From: Fusobacterium mortiferum ATCC 9817
GTDB lineage: Bacteria; Fusobacteriota; Fusobacteriia; Fusobacteriales; Fusobacteriaceae
Assembly: GCF_000158195.2 (NCBI RefSeq)
Contig: NZ_GL987988.1
Coordinates: forward strand, 940,435-1,004,434
Direction: 5' to 3'
DNA length: 64,000 bases
The position numbers were made by a program, and so were the translations under genes. Within the stretch, counting starts at the first letter, position 1. Every line of letters begins with the position of its first letter. Below, one piece after another: positions 1-11,400 of the stretch. A model generated the notes under the pieces. It was not told the DNA's origin. It ran no database searches and saw only the letters and a program-made list of their open reading frames with translations.

Positions 1-197
1 TTACAAGAAATTTTAAATTTATGAGCGCTACCGCACAGAGGGCATTGATAAACAATGAAAGCTTTATCAATTGAACAAGCAAGAAATTTTTGAATAGTCT
101 CTTCAATGTAAAGAAAATGATTATAGTAAAAATATTTTTTGACATGAGTTAAAAGATTTGATATATTAATATCAGAGAATATGTGTTTTAAAAGCAT
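1..197 (-). CDS. IS91-like transposase, N-terminal part (runs off the window)
   Basis: The minus strand opens with ATG at 197-195, preceded by a GGAGAT-like ribosome site, and stays open to base 1, giving 65 codons. The product starts MLLKHIFSDINISN and ends in YQCPLCGSAHKFKISC. The C-x2-C pair followed by a further Cys resembles the start of the zinc-binding domain (Zn_Tnp_IS91) that begins IS91-family Y2 transposases, and similar proteins are common in Fusobacterium as I recall them. The catalytic tyrosines would lie outside the window, so whether the element is complete cannot be judged. The reverse-complement stop at bases 1-3 is out of frame and is not the end of the gene. Confidence 0.7.
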   Translation of the reverse strand, partial: MLLKHIFSDINISNLLTHVKKYFYYNHFLYIEETIQKFLACSIDKAFIVYQCPLCGSAHKFKISC

Positions 198-239
198 GTA
201 TATCTCCTTTTGTATATTTTGTTTGGCGACTATATTATA

Positions 240-286
240 CAAAAAAAGAGAGCTGAGTAAAGCATTTTTTTAATGCTACTCAGCTT
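240..286 (-). terminator. Rho-independent terminator of crr
   Basis: Read on the minus strand, AGCTGAGTAGCAT pairs with ATGCTTTACTCAGCT (251-285) with a small internal bulge. It is followed by CTC and a run of T (240-247). It starts about 12 bases after the crr stop. Confidence 0.85.
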
Positions 287-297
287 TTTTTAATTGA

Positions 298-796
298 TTA
301 TTTTTTTAATAAAACTCTCATAATAAGGTCTCCAACCTTAACATCTTTTCCTTTTGCTACTACTTCTATTTTTTCAACAGCATCCATATTATTAATGATA
401 ACAGGAGTTTTTACAGATGGAGCTTTTTCTTTTATAAAAGCTAAATCGTACTCTACTAACTTATCTCCAACTTTTACTGTGTCAGAAGTAGCAACTCTAT
501 TAAATCCTTCACCTTTTAAAGTAACAGTATCTATTCCAAAGTGAACTATCATTTCTAATCCATTTGGAGTTTCAAAGCTTACAGCATGGTTAGTTTCAAA
601 TATATCTATATCTCCAGCAACTGGTGCACAGATAACCCCTTCTGCAGGATCAATAGCACATCCATCTCCTACCATTTTTTGTGCAAAAGCATCATCAGGA
701 ACCTCTGATAAATCAATTACTTTACCATTTAATGGAGAGTAAATCTCAAACCATTCCTCATTTGTTTTTTTTCTTAAAAAAATCAAATAATCCCAT
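298..796 (-). pseudogene. crr: PTS glucose-type EIIA component (Crr), frame broken near the start
   Basis: EIIA-Glc receives phosphate from HPr and passes it to EIIB of sugar permeases; it acts in the cytoplasm. The family's two active-site histidines are visible in NHAVSFET and VHFGIDTVTLKGEGF. The body is open from about 786 to 298. The only start with a good ribosome site is ATG at 796-794 (AGGGAGGAT, spacing about 7), and it encodes MGLFDFFKKK, matching the family's usual MGLFD start. That frame meets TGA a few codons later. One base too many in the T7 or A8 run (plus-strand 765-781) would explain this, since removing one gives MGLFDFFKKKTNEEW and a 165-residue protein. A TTG at 786 keeps the frame but has no ribosome site. 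It could be a sequencing error, slippage-dependent expression or a true mutation. Confidence 0.85.
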
Positions 797-920
797 ACGA
801 ATCCTCCCTACATTGAAATCAATATTGCAAATATATTATTTCATATTTTTTATAATAAATCAATTAATTTTTTTCTTTTTCTTGAAAAAAATATTTTTAA
901 AAATTTTGTATGAAAATAGT

Positions 921-949
921 TGACAAAAAACTTTTTATGTTCTATAATC
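921..949 (+). promoter_or_regulatory. Sigma-70-type promoter of clpB
   Basis: TTGACA at 921-926 and TATAAT at 944-949 are separated by 17 bases, a consensus promoter. It lies directly upstream of the CIRCE operator. Confidence 0.9.
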
Positions 950-963
950 AAAATATAAAATAA

Positions 964-990
964 TTAGCACTCAATATGATGTAGTGCTAA
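964..990 (+). promoter_or_regulatory. CIRCE operator (HrcA site) of clpB
   Basis: TTAGCACTC, nine bases, then TAGTGCTAA matches the CIRCE consensus TTAGCACTC-N9-GAGTGCTAA with one mismatch. It lies 14 bases after the -10 box and before the ribosome site (997-1004). HrcA bound here would block transcription, so clpB is predicted to be heat-induced through HrcA. Confidence 0.93.
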
Positions 991-1013
991 CAATTCGGAG
1001 GAGGTCGTTTTTT

Positions 1014-3593
1014 ATGAATCAAAACAAATTTACTGAAAACTCATTACTTGCTTTACAAGAGGCTCAAACTCTTACTTTAAAAGCAAAACAACAATCTATA
1101 AAACCTGAGTTTCTAGCTTTGGCTCTCCTTAAAAATAATGAAGGGCTTATTCCTAGAATTGTTGAAAAATTAGATTTAAATTTAAACTATATTATCGGAC
1201 AGTTGGAAAATGAAATTTCAAAATTTTCAAGAATAGAGGGAAATAATTTAGGGGATGTAACTTTAGACCAAGGAACTCATAGAGTACTTATAGAAGCTGA
1301 AAGTATAATGGAGAAAATGGGAGATTCTTACATAAGTGTAGAACATCTTTTCTGGGCACTTATTAGACATCTGCCTATATTAAAAAGATTAGGGCTTGAT
1401 GAAAAGAAATATGAAGAGGCTGTAAAAGAGATAAGAGGAAATCAAAAGGTAGATTCTCAAAATCCAGAAGCTAATTATGAAGTATTAGAAAAATATGCAA
1501 AAAATTTAGTTGAACTTGCAAGACAAGGTAAGATTGACCCTATTATAGGTAGAGACAGTGAAATAAGAAGAACAATTCAAATTATTTCAAGAAGAACTAA
1601 GAATAATCCTATATTAATAGGAGAACCAGGAGTAGGTAAAACTGCTATTGCTGAAGGACTTGCTCAAAGAATATTAAATGGAGATGTGCCTGAATCACTA
1701 AAAGGAAAAACTATTTATTCTCTAGATATGGGTGCTTTAATTGCTGGTGCAAAATTTAGAGGAGAATTTGAAGAGAGACTAAAAGGTGTACTTAAAGAGG
1801 TAGAAAATTCAAATGGAAATATTATTCTATTTATAGATGAAATCCATACTATAGTAGGAGCAGGAAAAACTGATGGAGCTATGGATGCTGGTAATATTTT
1901 AAAACCTATGCTTGCTAGAGGAGAGGTAAGAGTAATAGGAGCAACTACTATTGATGAATATAGAAAATATATTGAGAAAGACCCAGCTCTTGAAAGAAGA
2001 TTCCAAATTGTCTTAGTAAATGAACCAACTGTAGAAGATACTGTATCAATACTAAGAGGACTTAAAGAAAAATTTGAAATGTATCACGGAGTTAGAATAT
2101 CAGATGGAGCTATTGTAGCTGCTGCTACTTTAAGTAATAGATACATAGCAGATAGACAGTTACCAGATAAAGCTATTGACTTAATAGATGAGGCTGCTGC
2201 AATGATTAGAACAGAGATAGATTCTATGCCAGCAGAGTTAGATGAATTAACAAGAAAGAGTATGCAACTTGAAATCGAAAGAGAAGCTTTGAAAAAAGAA
2301 ACAGATACAGCATCTAAAGAGAGATTAGAAAATCTTGAAAAAGAATTAGCTGAAGTAAACTCTAAAAAATCTTTATTGAAATCTCAATGGGAATTAGAGA
2401 AAAAAGATATTACTAAAGTAAAAGAAATAAAAGAAGAGATTGAAAAAGTAAAACTTGAAATGGAACAAGCTGAAAGAAATTATGATTTAACTAAACTTTC
2501 AGAATTGAAATATGGAAAACTTGGAACTTTAGAAAAACAATTGAAAGAGCAACAAGATAGATTAGATGCTGCTTATGGAAGTAGTGGACTTCTAAAACAA
2601 GAGGTAACTTCTGATGAGATAGCTGATATAGTATCAAAATGGACAGGAATACCTGTATCAAAATTAGCAGAAACAGAAAAAGAGAAAATTTTAAATCTTG
2701 AAAATTCTTTAAAAGAGAGGGTAAAAGGTCAAGACGAAGCAGTTAAAGCTGTTGCAGATACTATGATTAGGTCAAGAGCGGGACTTAAAGATACTAATAG
2801 ACCTATGGGATCATTTATATTCTTAGGACCTACAGGAGTAGGTAAAACTTATCTAGCAAAATCTCTAGCTTATAACTTATTTGATAGTGAAGACTCTGTA
2901 ATTAGAATAGATATGAGTGAGTATATGGATAAATTTTCAACTACTAGATTAATTGGTGCACCTCCAGGATATGTTGGATATGAAGAAGGAGGACAACTTA
3001 CAGAAGCTGTGAGAACAAAACCTTACTCTGTAATATTATTTGATGAAATTGAAAAAGCTCATCCAGATGTATTTAATATTCTTTTACAAGTCCTTGATGA
3101 TGGAAGACTTACAGATGGACAAGGTAGAGTTGTAGACTTTAAAAATACTTTGATTATAATGACATCAAATATAGGAAGTAGCCTAATTCTTGATGATATA
3201 AACTTAAGTGAAGCTACAAAAGAAAGAGTACTAGATCAATTAAAAGCAAACTTTAGACCAGAATTTTTAAATAGAGTAGATGAGATTATTACATTTAAAG
3301 CTCTTGATTTAGCTTCTATCAAAGATATAGTAAGACTTGCTTTAAAATCAGTAGAAGAAAAATTAAAAGATAGATATATCCAACTTGATTTTTCTGAAGA
3401 TGTTATAAAATATCTAGCTGAAAATGCTTATGAGCCACAATATGGTGCAAGACCACTTAGAAGATATATTCAAAAAGAGTTAGAAACATCTCTTGCTAAA
3501 CTTATACTTTCAAATGAAATTAAAGAGAGAGATAAAGTTGATGTGGTTCTTGAGAATGATGAAATTAAATTTAAGGTAAAAAATAAAAATTAA
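1014..3593 (+). CDS. clpB: ATP-dependent disaggregase ClpB
   Basis: ClpB is a hexameric Hsp100 that pulls proteins out of aggregates together with DnaK. The product has 859 residues, the usual length. It shows a Clp N-domain, AAA module 1 (Walker A GEPGVGKT, Walker B FIDEIHT), a coiled-coil middle domain rich in Glu and Lys, and AAA module 2 ([15 protein letters not shown], arginine-finger region EFLNRVDEI). The middle domain separates ClpB from ClpA and ClpC. ATG at 1014 follows GGAGGAGG with correct spacing; an upstream GTG at 984 lies inside the CIRCE operator and is unlikely to be used. The gene stands alone between its own promoter and terminator. Confidence 0.97.
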   Translation: MNQNKFTENSLLALQEAQTLTLKAKQQSIKPEFLALALLKNNEGLIPRIVEKLDLNLNYIIGQLENEISKFSRIEGNNLGDVTLDQGTHRVLIEAESIMEKMGDSYISVEHLFWALIRHLPILKRLGLDEKKYEEAVKEIRGNQKVDSQNPEANYEVLEKYAKNLVELARQGKIDPIIGRDSEIRRTIQIISRRTKNNPILIGEPGVGKTAIAEGLAQRILNGDVPESLKGKTIYSLDMGALIAGAKFRGEFEERLKGVLKEVENSNGNIILFIDEIHTIVGAGKTDGAMDAGNILKPMLARGEVRVIGATTIDEYRKYIEKDPALERRFQIVLVNEPTVEDTVSILRGLKEKFEMYHGVRISDGAIVAAATLSNRYIADRQLPDKAIDLIDEAAAMIRTEIDSMPAELDELTRKSMQLEIEREALKKETDTASKERLENLEKELAEVNSKKSLLKSQWELEKKDITKVKEIKEEIEKVKLEMEQAERNYDLTKLSELKYGKLGTLEKQLKEQQDRLDAAYGSSGLLKQEVTSDEIADIVSKWTGIPVSKLAETEKEKILNLENSLKERVKGQDEAVKAVADTMIRSRAGLKDTNRPMGSFIFLGPTGVGKTYLAKSLAYNLFDSEDSVIRIDMSEYMDKFSTTRLIGAPPGYVGYEEGGQLTEAVRTKPYSVILFDEIEKAHPDVFNILLQVLDDGRLTDGQGRVVDFKNTLIIMTSNIGSSLILDDINLSEATKERVLDQLKANFRPEFLNRVDEIITFKALDLASIKDIVRLALKSVEEKLKDRYIQLDFSEDVIKYLAENAYEPQYGARPLRRYIQKELETSLAKLILSNEIKERDKVDVVLENDEIKFKVKNKN

Positions 3594-3617
3594 AAATTCA
3601 AATAAAAGATAAAATAA

Positions 3618-3659
3618 AGAGAAGAGTTAATATAATTTTTAACTTTTCTCTTTTTTTTA
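3618..3659 (+). terminator. Terminator of clpB
   Basis: AGAGAAGAGTTAA (3618-3630) pairs with TTAACTTTTCTCT (3639-3651), followed by T8. It starts 24 bases after the clpB stop. Confidence 0.9.
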
Positions 3660-3719
3660 TATATGAAAGAAATTAAAATTTATTTTTTATTCTGAGAGAA
3701 TTTTTATTTAACTAAGGAG

Positions 3720-3748
3720 TTGTAAAATTTCACCAAATAATGTATAAT
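3720..3748 (+). promoter_or_regulatory. Promoter of the ktrB operon
   Basis: TTGTAA at 3720-3725, 17 bases, then TATAAT at 3743-3748. The ktrB start lies 32 bases further on. Confidence 0.75.
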
Positions 3749-3780
3749 GTTAAGATAGAAAAAATTAGGAAAGGGAAAAA

Positions 3781-5130
3781 ATGGAAGTAGATATAATTAA
3801 AGAGTACTTAAAAAAGCTTTCACCTTCAAGAAAGTTAATATTAGGTTTTTTGTTAGCAATAATAGTAGGAACATTTTTATTGATGATGCCATTTTCATTA
3901 AATGAAGGAAAGGAGTTAAGTTTTCTATCTTCATTATTTACTATTGTTTCAGCAATATGTGTAACAGGGCTTACTGTAGTAGATACAGCAACTGTATTTT
4001 CTCCAATAGGAACTACCATTATAATATTTTTTATACAATTAGGTGGTTTAGGGGTAATGACATTTTCTTCTATTCTATTTTTAGCTACTGGGAAAAAAAT
4101 GACTTTTTATGAAAGAGAGCTACTAAAAGAGGAGAGGAATGCTGATAATAGTGGGGAGATAGGAGAGTTTATAAAAAAATTACTTTTTGTTGTCTTTACG
4201 ATAGAAAGTATAGGTGCAATTATTTTAACAACTCAATTTATGGATAAAATGAGTTTGGGAAAAGCTATATATTTTGGAATTTTCCATTCTATTTCAGCAT
4301 TTTGTAATGCTGGATTTGCACTATTTTCTAATAATTTAGAAGGTTTTTCTTCAAATGTTGTGGTAAATTTAACAGTGGGTTATTTAATAACTTTAGGAGG
4401 AATAGGATTTGCTGTAATAACTTCATTTATCGTTGTTATAAGAAATGGTATTGATAGATTCAATCTTACTTCAAAAATGGCAATCCTTATTTCTATAATA
4501 CTTACTTTGGGAGGAATGATACTATTTTTAATATTAGAATATTCTAATCCAAATACAATTGGAGATTTAAATTTCTTTGAAAAAATATTAGCTTCTTATT
4601 TCCAAAGTGTAACTTTACGTACAGCAGGATTTAATACTGTTCCATTGGGAAGTTTAAGAGATGCAACAATATTCATTAGTTGTATATTGATGTTTATAGG
4701 AGCTTCTCCTGGGTCTACAGGTGGGGGAATAAAAACTACTACTTTTGGAGTAATAATGTTCTATGTTATAGGGATAGCAAAGAAAAAAGGAAATATAGAA
4801 GTTTTTAACAGAAGAATAGATTGGGAAATTTTAAATAGAGCTTTAGCAATATTAGTAATTGCTATTACATATGTAGCTTTTATTATTACTTGCATTTTGG
4901 TAATAGAAGATTTTACTATGGAGCAAGTAGTATTTGAAGTTATTTCAGCTTTTGGAACAGTGGGTCTTACATTAGGAATTACTCCACAACTAAGTGTTCT
5001 TTCAAAACTTCTTATAATAATAACTATGTTTATAGGAAGATTAGGGCCTCTTACTTTTGCATTAGCAATAGGAGAAACTAAGAAAAAAGCTATTTCAAAA
5101 TATCCAAAAGAGAATATATTAGTAGGTTAA
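3781..5130 (+). CDS. ktrB: Potassium uptake channel subunit KtrB/TrkH family
   Basis: This is the membrane subunit of a K+ uptake system. At 449 residues it is KtrB-sized rather than TrkH-sized. Four M1-P-M2 repeats are recognisable from their selectivity-filter segments: CVTGLTVVDT, FCNAGFALF, RTAGFNTV and GTVGLTLG. A GASPGSTGGGIKTTT stretch follows repeat three, typical of the superfamily's gating loop. The start follows an AGGAAAGGG ribosome site. The regulatory RCK partner is encoded 20 bases downstream, so the pair forms a complete Ktr/Trk-type transporter. Ktr systems are often Na+-coupled, but coupling cannot be read from the sequence. Confidence 0.93.
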   Translation: MEVDIIKEYLKKLSPSRKLILGFLLAIIVGTFLLMMPFSLNEGKELSFLSSLFTIVSAICVTGLTVVDTATVFSPIGTTIIIFFIQLGGLGVMTFSSILFLATGKKMTFYERELLKEERNADNSGEIGEFIKKLLFVVFTIESIGAIILTTQFMDKMSLGKAIYFGIFHSISAFCNAGFALFSNNLEGFSSNVVVNLTVGYLITLGGIGFAVITSFIVVIRNGIDRFNLTSKMAILISIILTLGGMILFLILEYSNPNTIGDLNFFEKILASYFQSVTLRTAGFNTVPLGSLRDATIFISCILMFIGASPGSTGGGIKTTTFGVIMFYVIGIAKKKGNIEVFNRRIDWEILNRALAILVIAITYVAFIITCILVIEDFTMEQVVFEVISAFGTVGLTLGITPQLSVLSKLLIIITMFIGRLGPLTFALAIGETKKKAISKYPKENILVG

Positions 5131-5150
5131 TTTTAAGGAGATAAAAGATT

Positions 5151-5807
5151 ATGAAACAATATTTAGTAATTGGTTTAGGAAGATTTGGAACGAGTGTAGC
5201 ACAGACGTTATATGAATCAAATGAAGAGGTTTTAGCTATAGATAGTGATGAAGAAATTGTACAAGATTGTATAAATGAAAATATAGTAGATAATGCCATA
5301 ATGATGGATGCTACAGATGTAAAAAGCTTAAAAGAGTTAGGGATAAATAACTATGATATAGCTTTTGTATGTGTAGGTGATATAGAACCAAGTATTATGA
5401 TAACTCTTAATTTAAAGGAGTTAGGGGTAAAGAAAATTATAGCTAAAGCAGTTACAAAAAGTCATGGAAAAGTTTTAGCTAAAATAGGTGCAAATAAAGT
5501 AATATATCCTGAAGAGTATATGGGAAGAAGAGTTGCTCAATTAGCTATGGAGCCAAATTTAGTAGAGCACTTAAGATTTTCAGCAGATTTCTTATTGTTA
5601 GAAGTAAAAGCTCCATCTATATTTTGGGGAAAAAGCATAATTGAATTAGATATTAGAAAAAAATATAATTCAAATGTAGTAGGAATAAAAAAAGAAGACC
5701 AAAGTTTCAATCCAAATCCACTGGCAACTACTGTAATAGAAAAAGGAGATGTTCTTTTAGTAATTACAGATAGTAAAACAGCAGATTTTTTTGAGAATTT
5801 AAAGTAG
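5151..5807 (+). CDS. ktrA: RCK-domain regulatory subunit KtrA/TrkA
   Basis: This cytoplasmic gating ring protein binds nucleotides (ATP, ADP or NAD) and opens KtrB. The 218 residues contain an N-terminal Rossmann RCK domain with GLGRFGTSVAQ at residues 7-17, an acidic residue ending strand 2 (AIDSDEE), and a C-terminal TrkA_C domain from about residue 135. The single RCK unit and the length match KtrA rather than the duplicated TrkA of E. coli. It follows ktrB by 20 bases and precedes mnmG by 15, so the three are probably co-transcribed. Confidence 0.93.
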   Translation: MKQYLVIGLGRFGTSVAQTLYESNEEVLAIDSDEEIVQDCINENIVDNAIMMDATDVKSLKELGINNYDIAFVCVGDIEPSIMITLNLKELGVKKIIAKAVTKSHGKVLAKIGANKVIYPEEYMGRRVAQLAMEPNLVEHLRFSADFLLLEVKAPSIFWGKSIIELDIRKKYNSNVVGIKKEDQSFNPNPLATTVIEKGDVLLVITDSKTADFFENLK

Positions 5808-5822
5808 TTTTAGGAGGAGAAA

Positions 5823-7706
5823 ATGCATAATTTTGATGTTATTGTAGTTGGAGCTGGACATGCAGGGTGTGAAGCAGCACTTAGTTCAGCTAGAATGGGA
5901 GCTAAAACAGCTATTTTTACAATTACATTAGATAATATAGGTGTGATGTCATGTAATCCATCAATTGGCGGACCAGCTAAATCTCACTTAGTAAAAGAGA
6001 TAGATGCTTTAGGTGGAGAGATGGGAAGAAATATAGATAAAACTTTTGTTCAAATAAGAGTTTTAAATACTAAAAAAGGACCAGCAGTTAGAGCTTTAAG
6101 AGCTCAAGCAGATAAAGTAAAATATGCTAAAGAGATGAAAAAAACTCTTGAAAATTGCCCTAATCTTAGTACAATTCAAGGAATGGTAACTGATTTAGTA
6201 ATAGAAGATGGAAAAATTATAGGAGTAAAAATAAGAGAAGGTGTTGAGTATAGAGCTAAAATGGTAATTTTAGCAACAGGTACTTTCATGAGAGGATTAA
6301 TCCATATAGGACAAAATCACTTTAGCGGTGGAAGAATGGGAGAGTTATCTTCTGATGATTTACCTTTATCTCTTGAAAAAGCTGGAATTAAATTGGGAAG
6401 ATTTAAAACTGGGACACCATCAAGAATAGATGCCAGAACTATAGATTTTTCAAAGGTAGAGGAACAACCAGGAGATGAAGAGCTATTAAAGTTTTCAAGT
6501 AGAACAAGTGATGAAGAGATAAAAAATAGAGAACAAATCTCTTGTTATATAGCTCATACTAATGAAAAAGTTCATGAGATAATAAAAAGCAATAAACATA
6601 GATCTCCATTATTTAATGGAACAATTCAAGGAACAGGACCAAGATATTGTCCATCAATAGAAGATAAGGTATTTAGATATGAAGATAAAAATCAACACCA
6701 TCTTTTCTTAGAGAGAGAAGGTAGTGAAACAAATGAGATATATTTAGGAGGATTATCTTCATCGTTACCAACAGATGTACAAGAGGGAATGTTAAAAAAT
6801 ATCTCTGGACTAGAAGATGCTCATATAATGAGATATGCTTATGCTATAGAATATGACTATATTCCACCTCAAGAGATAAAATATTCCTTAGAGAGTAGAA
6901 CAGTAGAAAACCTTTTCTTAGCTGGACAGATAAATGGAACATCAGGTTATGAAGAGGCAGGAGCTCAAGGACTTATGGCTGGAATCAATGCAGTAAGAAA
7001 ATTACAAGGAAAAGAGCCAGTAATTCTAGATAGAGCTGATTCATATATAGGAACTTTAATAGATGATTTAGTAACTAAAGGAACAAATGAACCTTATAGA
7101 ATGTTTACAGCTAGAAGTGAGTATAGACTATTACTTAGAGAGGATAATGCTGACTTAAGACTTTCTAAGATAGGATATGAAATAGGACTATTACCAGAAG
7201 AAGAGTATAGAAGAGTACAAAAGAAAGAAAAAGATGTAGAAGAGATAAAAGCTAAGTTAATGGAAAATTATGTAGGACCAAGTAATCCTAGAGTAAATGA
7301 AGTATTAGAAAAAAGAGGAGAGACACCTTTAAAAGATGGAGTTACATATTTTGAATTACTTAGAAGACCAAGTGTAACTTTCCAAGATATAAAATATATA
7401 TCTGAACTTAGTGATATGAAAATAGAGGATTATTGTAGAGATACTGAGTACCAAGTAGAAGTTCAAGTTAAATACTCTGGATATATAGAAAGATCTATGA
7501 AAATGATAGAGAAGCATAAGAGCTTAGAAAATAAAAAAATACCAGCTGATTTAGATTATGATACATTAGAAAATATACCTAAAGAAGCTAAAGATAAATT
7601 AAAAGCTGCTAGACCACTTAATATAGGACAAGCTTCAAGAATATCAGGAGTATCTCCAGCAGATATACAGGTATTACTAATCTATTTGAAAGCAAGGGGG
7701 AATTAA
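5823..7706 (+). CDS. mnmG: tRNA uridine-34 carboxymethylaminomethyl modification enzyme MnmG (GidA)
   Basis: MnmG works with MnmE to install the cmnm5 group on wobble U34 of several tRNAs, using FAD, NADH and a folate carbon. The 627 residues are full family length. The FAD-binding motif [10 protein letters not shown] is at residues 10-19, and the family signatures [11 protein letters not shown] and GLMAGINA are present. The start has an AGGAGGA ribosome site. The gene is one base apart from rsmG, the usual gidA-gidB order. Confidence 0.97.
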   Translation: MHNFDVIVVGAGHAGCEAALSSARMGAKTAIFTITLDNIGVMSCNPSIGGPAKSHLVKEIDALGGEMGRNIDKTFVQIRVLNTKKGPAVRALRAQADKVKYAKEMKKTLENCPNLSTIQGMVTDLVIEDGKIIGVKIREGVEYRAKMVILATGTFMRGLIHIGQNHFSGGRMGELSSDDLPLSLEKAGIKLGRFKTGTPSRIDARTIDFSKVEEQPGDEELLKFSSRTSDEEIKNREQISCYIAHTNEKVHEIIKSNKHRSPLFNGTIQGTGPRYCPSIEDKVFRYEDKNQHHLFLEREGSETNEIYLGGLSSSLPTDVQEGMLKNISGLEDAHIMRYAYAIEYDYIPPQEIKYSLESRTVENLFLAGQINGTSGYEEAGAQGLMAGINAVRKLQGKEPVILDRADSYIGTLIDDLVTKGTNEPYRMFTARSEYRLLLREDNADLRLSKIGYEIGLLPEEEYRRVQKKEKDVEEIKAKLMENYVGPSNPRVNEVLEKRGETPLKDGVTYFELLRRPSVTFQDIKYISELSDMKIEDYCRDTEYQVEVQVKYSGYIERSMKMIEKHKSLENKKIPADLDYDTLENIPKEAKDKLKAARPLNIGQASRISGVSPADIQVLLIYLKARGN

Positions 7707-7707
7707 G

Positions 7708-8409
7708 ATGAGAGAGTTCTTAATTTCAGGACTAAAAGAGATAGGTGTAGAATATACAGAGAAAAAAGTTGATAATTTATTAAAATATCTTTCACTGTTA
7801 TTAGAGTATAATTCTCATACAAATCTAACAGCTATGAGAGATGAAAAATTAATAATAGAGAAACATTTTTTAGATTCATTACTTTTACAAAATCTAATAA
7901 AATGGGATATGAAAAGTGCTATAGATGTAGGAACAGGAGCAGGATTTCCTGGAATGGTATTAGCTATATTTAATGAAAATATAAGATTTACACTTATGGA
8001 TTCAATTGGTAAGAAGACTAAATTTTTACAAATGGTAAAAGATGAGCTAGGACTTGAAAATGTAGAGATAGTAACTTCTAGAGCTGAAGATTTTATATCT
8101 GATGAGAAAAGAGAGAGTTATGATTTAGGACTTTGTAGAGGAGTTTCAAAGCTTAGTACAATACTAGAATATATAATTCCATTTCTTAAAGAGGAAGGAA
8201 TATTTCTTTCTCAAAAAATGGAGGGAACTGGAGAAGAAGCTGAAGCTGAAAATGCTCTTACTATTTTAAAATCTGAAATTGTAGAGATTTTTAATTTTAA
8301 CTTACCTTTCTCAAAAGATTCTAGAGTAGTAATAGAAATTAGAAAAAAAGAAAAAACAGATAAAAAATATCCTAGAAGGGCAGGAATACCTTTAAAAAGA
8401 CCTTTATAG
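7708..8409 (+). CDS. rsmG: 16S rRNA (guanine-527-N7) methyltransferase RsmG (GidB)
   Basis: RsmG methylates G527 of 16S rRNA with S-adenosylmethionine. The 233 residues include the SAM-binding glycine-rich motif DVGTGAGFPGMVLA (about residues 72-85), an acidic strand-2 end (LMDS) and a conserved CRGVSKL segment. The C-terminus is basic (KYPRRAGIPLKRPL), as expected for an rRNA enzyme. It sits one base after mnmG, with an AAGGGGG ribosome site inside the mnmG end. Confidence 0.95.
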   Translation: MREFLISGLKEIGVEYTEKKVDNLLKYLSLLLEYNSHTNLTAMRDEKLIIEKHFLDSLLLQNLIKWDMKSAIDVGTGAGFPGMVLAIFNENIRFTLMDSIGKKTKFLQMVKDELGLENVEIVTSRAEDFISDEKRESYDLGLCRGVSKLSTILEYIIPFLKEEGIFLSQKMEGTGEEAEAENALTILKSEIVEIFNFNLPFSKDSRVVIEIRKKEKTDKKYPRRAGIPLKRPL

Positions 8410-8428
8410 GAGAAAGGAAGAGAGGAAA

Positions 8429-11400
8429 ATGACAGATTTTTTTAAGAAACATAGAAAAAAAACGATATTTGTTACTTTCCTCTTTTTATTGTTTTTTGGT
8501 GGATGGTGGACAGTAAAGTATAATTTACCAAAAACAGTAGAAGTGGTAGTAAGATTATTTTTAGGACCTACTTTTAAAAGTAGTGATATTATTTTTGAAA
8601 AAAATAAAGTTATAGTAAAGGATTTTGTATTAGCTGATGGGGACGAAGTCATAATAGATACTCCACAAGTAGATATTTTATATTCAGAAGAATCATTAAA
8701 AAAATTAAGAATAGAAGAGATAATAATAAATGGTGGAATAGCTAATATAACTAGAAGAAAAAATGGAGATATCAATATTGTAGCAGCTTTTACTGGTAGT
8801 AGTGAAGAGGAAACAGAAACAACTCAAGAAAAAAAATCAGAAAAGGAAAAACCTTATGAGCCTGGAATTTCTATTCCAATTGATAGAATTACAGGAAAAA
8901 ATGTAACTACTGTTTTCAGAGATTTAGGATATAGGTTGCCAATAGAGCAGACTGCTTTTGATACAAATGGGTATTTGACATTTAGTAAAACAGAGGGAAT
9001 AGCTTTACATTTTGTAGGAAATAATAAAGAGGAAATATATGATTTTGCTTTTTCTACTGCAAAAGAACCATATTCGATGACTATAAAACTTTCTAATATC
9101 AATGTAAAAACAGAGTTAGCACAATATGGATATGATGGAAAAGAGGTTTCATATGAAGGTGGACTTCTCAATATGGATTTGACTATTGCTTCTAGTGGAA
9201 TGTCAGGTTGGATAGCTTTTGATGGAGTCGATGTAAAATATATTGATTTAGATGACACTATAAAAGAAGCAAAGGGAAGAGTAGAGTTTAAACCAGAAGG
9301 GATATTTTTAAATGCTAAGGCTTTAGTGTTTGATAAACCAGAAGAATTTTTTCTTTCATTTAAAGATGGAGAGTTAAATATAGATTTTGATTTAGCAAAT
9401 ATAAAGAAAAAAAATCTAGAAAAATTATCATATCTAAAAGGGGTAGATTTACCTTTTGAAGAATTAAATGTAGATAGAGTAAAGTTTAATCTCAATATGA
9501 AAGAAGAATTAAAGGTAAATATAGATACTTTTATAAAAAGGGTTGAGATTGAAAATTTAAACTTAATTGATACAAAGGTAAATTTTTTATATGATAAAGA
9601 TGGAATACATCTACCTAAAATCTATACTGTTTTAAATCAGCTAAATGAAAAAAAAGAGATAGCTCTTTCTGAAGAGATAAATGGAGCATTAAATTTTTGG
9701 GAAGGCAAAGGAGATTTATCTTTAAATATAAAAAATATTAATAATAAAAATTACATTCCAAATTTTGACGGGAAATTAGAGTTTCAAATTTTAGAAAAAG
9801 AGATAAAATTAAAATTAAACTCTAATATAATAAATTTGATGGGACAATACTTAAGTGAAGAGAAAAAATTTCAATTAGATAAAGAAAAAGAGTACTTTTT
9901 AGAATATGACTTAAATAGTAAAAAACTTACAACTGGAGAAGGAGAGATAAAATTTTCTTTATTTAATAACAACTTTTTATTAGATTATTCAGTCTATAAT
10001 AATGGGATAAATTTAAAGAGTTTTTCTTTGCTAGAAAATAATAAAAAAGAATTGGATATAACTGGAAACATATATTTAGATACTTTTGTTTATGACTTGA
10101 AGATAAAAGGTGAAGACCTACATTTTAAAGAGTTATTAGGAGAAAAAAATGCAGAGTTAACTGGGAATTTTTCTGGAAATATTATAGGAGAAAAGGATAA
10201 GTTTAATGGAGAGCTAAATATAGAGAGTATTTCTGGAAAATATTTTGGTGTTCTTAAAGATTTAAGTGGAAAGTTGATTTTTTCAAAAGAAAAAAATCTC
10301 TTTTTGGAGTTTAATGGTGAAATAGGAAAAGTTTCTTATGATGATTACGAACTAAATGGATTGAATTTAGTAGCTAGATTAAAAGATAATATTTTTGAAA
10401 TAAAAAACTTTAATAACCAGTTATTAGATATTTCAGGAAATATAAATTTAAATAATGAAACTATAAACTTAAATACCAAAATTCAAGATTTATCTTTAAA
10501 GAAATTTAAAATTGAAAAACCAGAGATAAGAATAAATGATGTCATTGGAAAAATTGAAGGAAAGTTAAGTAATCCCAAGGGAAAATTATTTTTAAATGAC
10601 ATAGAGATAATTTTAGAGAATAATGAAAAAATAGGTGTTAATGGTGAATTAGGATATTCAAATAACAACTTATTTATAAAGCAATTAAAAGTAAATAATA
10701 ATATTATAAAGGGAAATTATTCTTTAAAAGATAATAGTTATAATGCTACTATAAATCTAATAGAGGAAAATATTGGTAGATATTATGGAAATAGTAGTTT
10801 AAAATATAGAGTGATAGGAACAGCAAAGATACGAGGAAAAGAAAAAAATATTTCAGCATCTTTAAAATCTACTGTTGATAAAGTTTATATTTCAGGAAAT
10901 AGGCTACCCAATATATATATAGAAAGTGAATATACTGCTGAAAACTTAACAGATGGAATAGTTAAAATTAAGGAAGTAACATTAAGCAATCAAAAATTAG
11001 AAAACCTAGTTACAATAGTAGGAGATTATGATATAGTTAATTCAAACTTAGATAGTAGAATAAAAAAGCAGATTTTACCATTGGATAAATTACAAGAGTA
11101 TATTCCAATTGAAAATTTAGAGGGAGAGCTATTATTAGAAGGAAGATTTGGTGGAAAGATTGATGAATTGAGTTACCAGTTAAATATCCTAAGTAATAAG
11201 TTAGGAGTAAAGGGAATATTTTTTAATAATTTAAAAGTTTTATTAGATGGAGATTTAGAAAAGTTAAATTTAAATGAATTTTCTTTTAAATATTTAGATA
11301 ATCTCTTTTATTCTAAAGGATATTATGATATATTAAATAATAAGTACTTGTATGATGCAGAAGCTAATGATATAAATTTAGACTTTTTAAATATTTTCTT

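Noticed and set aside
681..923. Open frame opposite and beyond the crr start
   Set aside because: Poly-Phe/Ile product from AT-rich DNA, no ribosome site, overlaps crr and the clpB promoter.
984..1013. Upstream extension of clpB to a GTG
   Set aside because: It would start inside the CIRCE operator and before the strong ribosome site at 997-1004.
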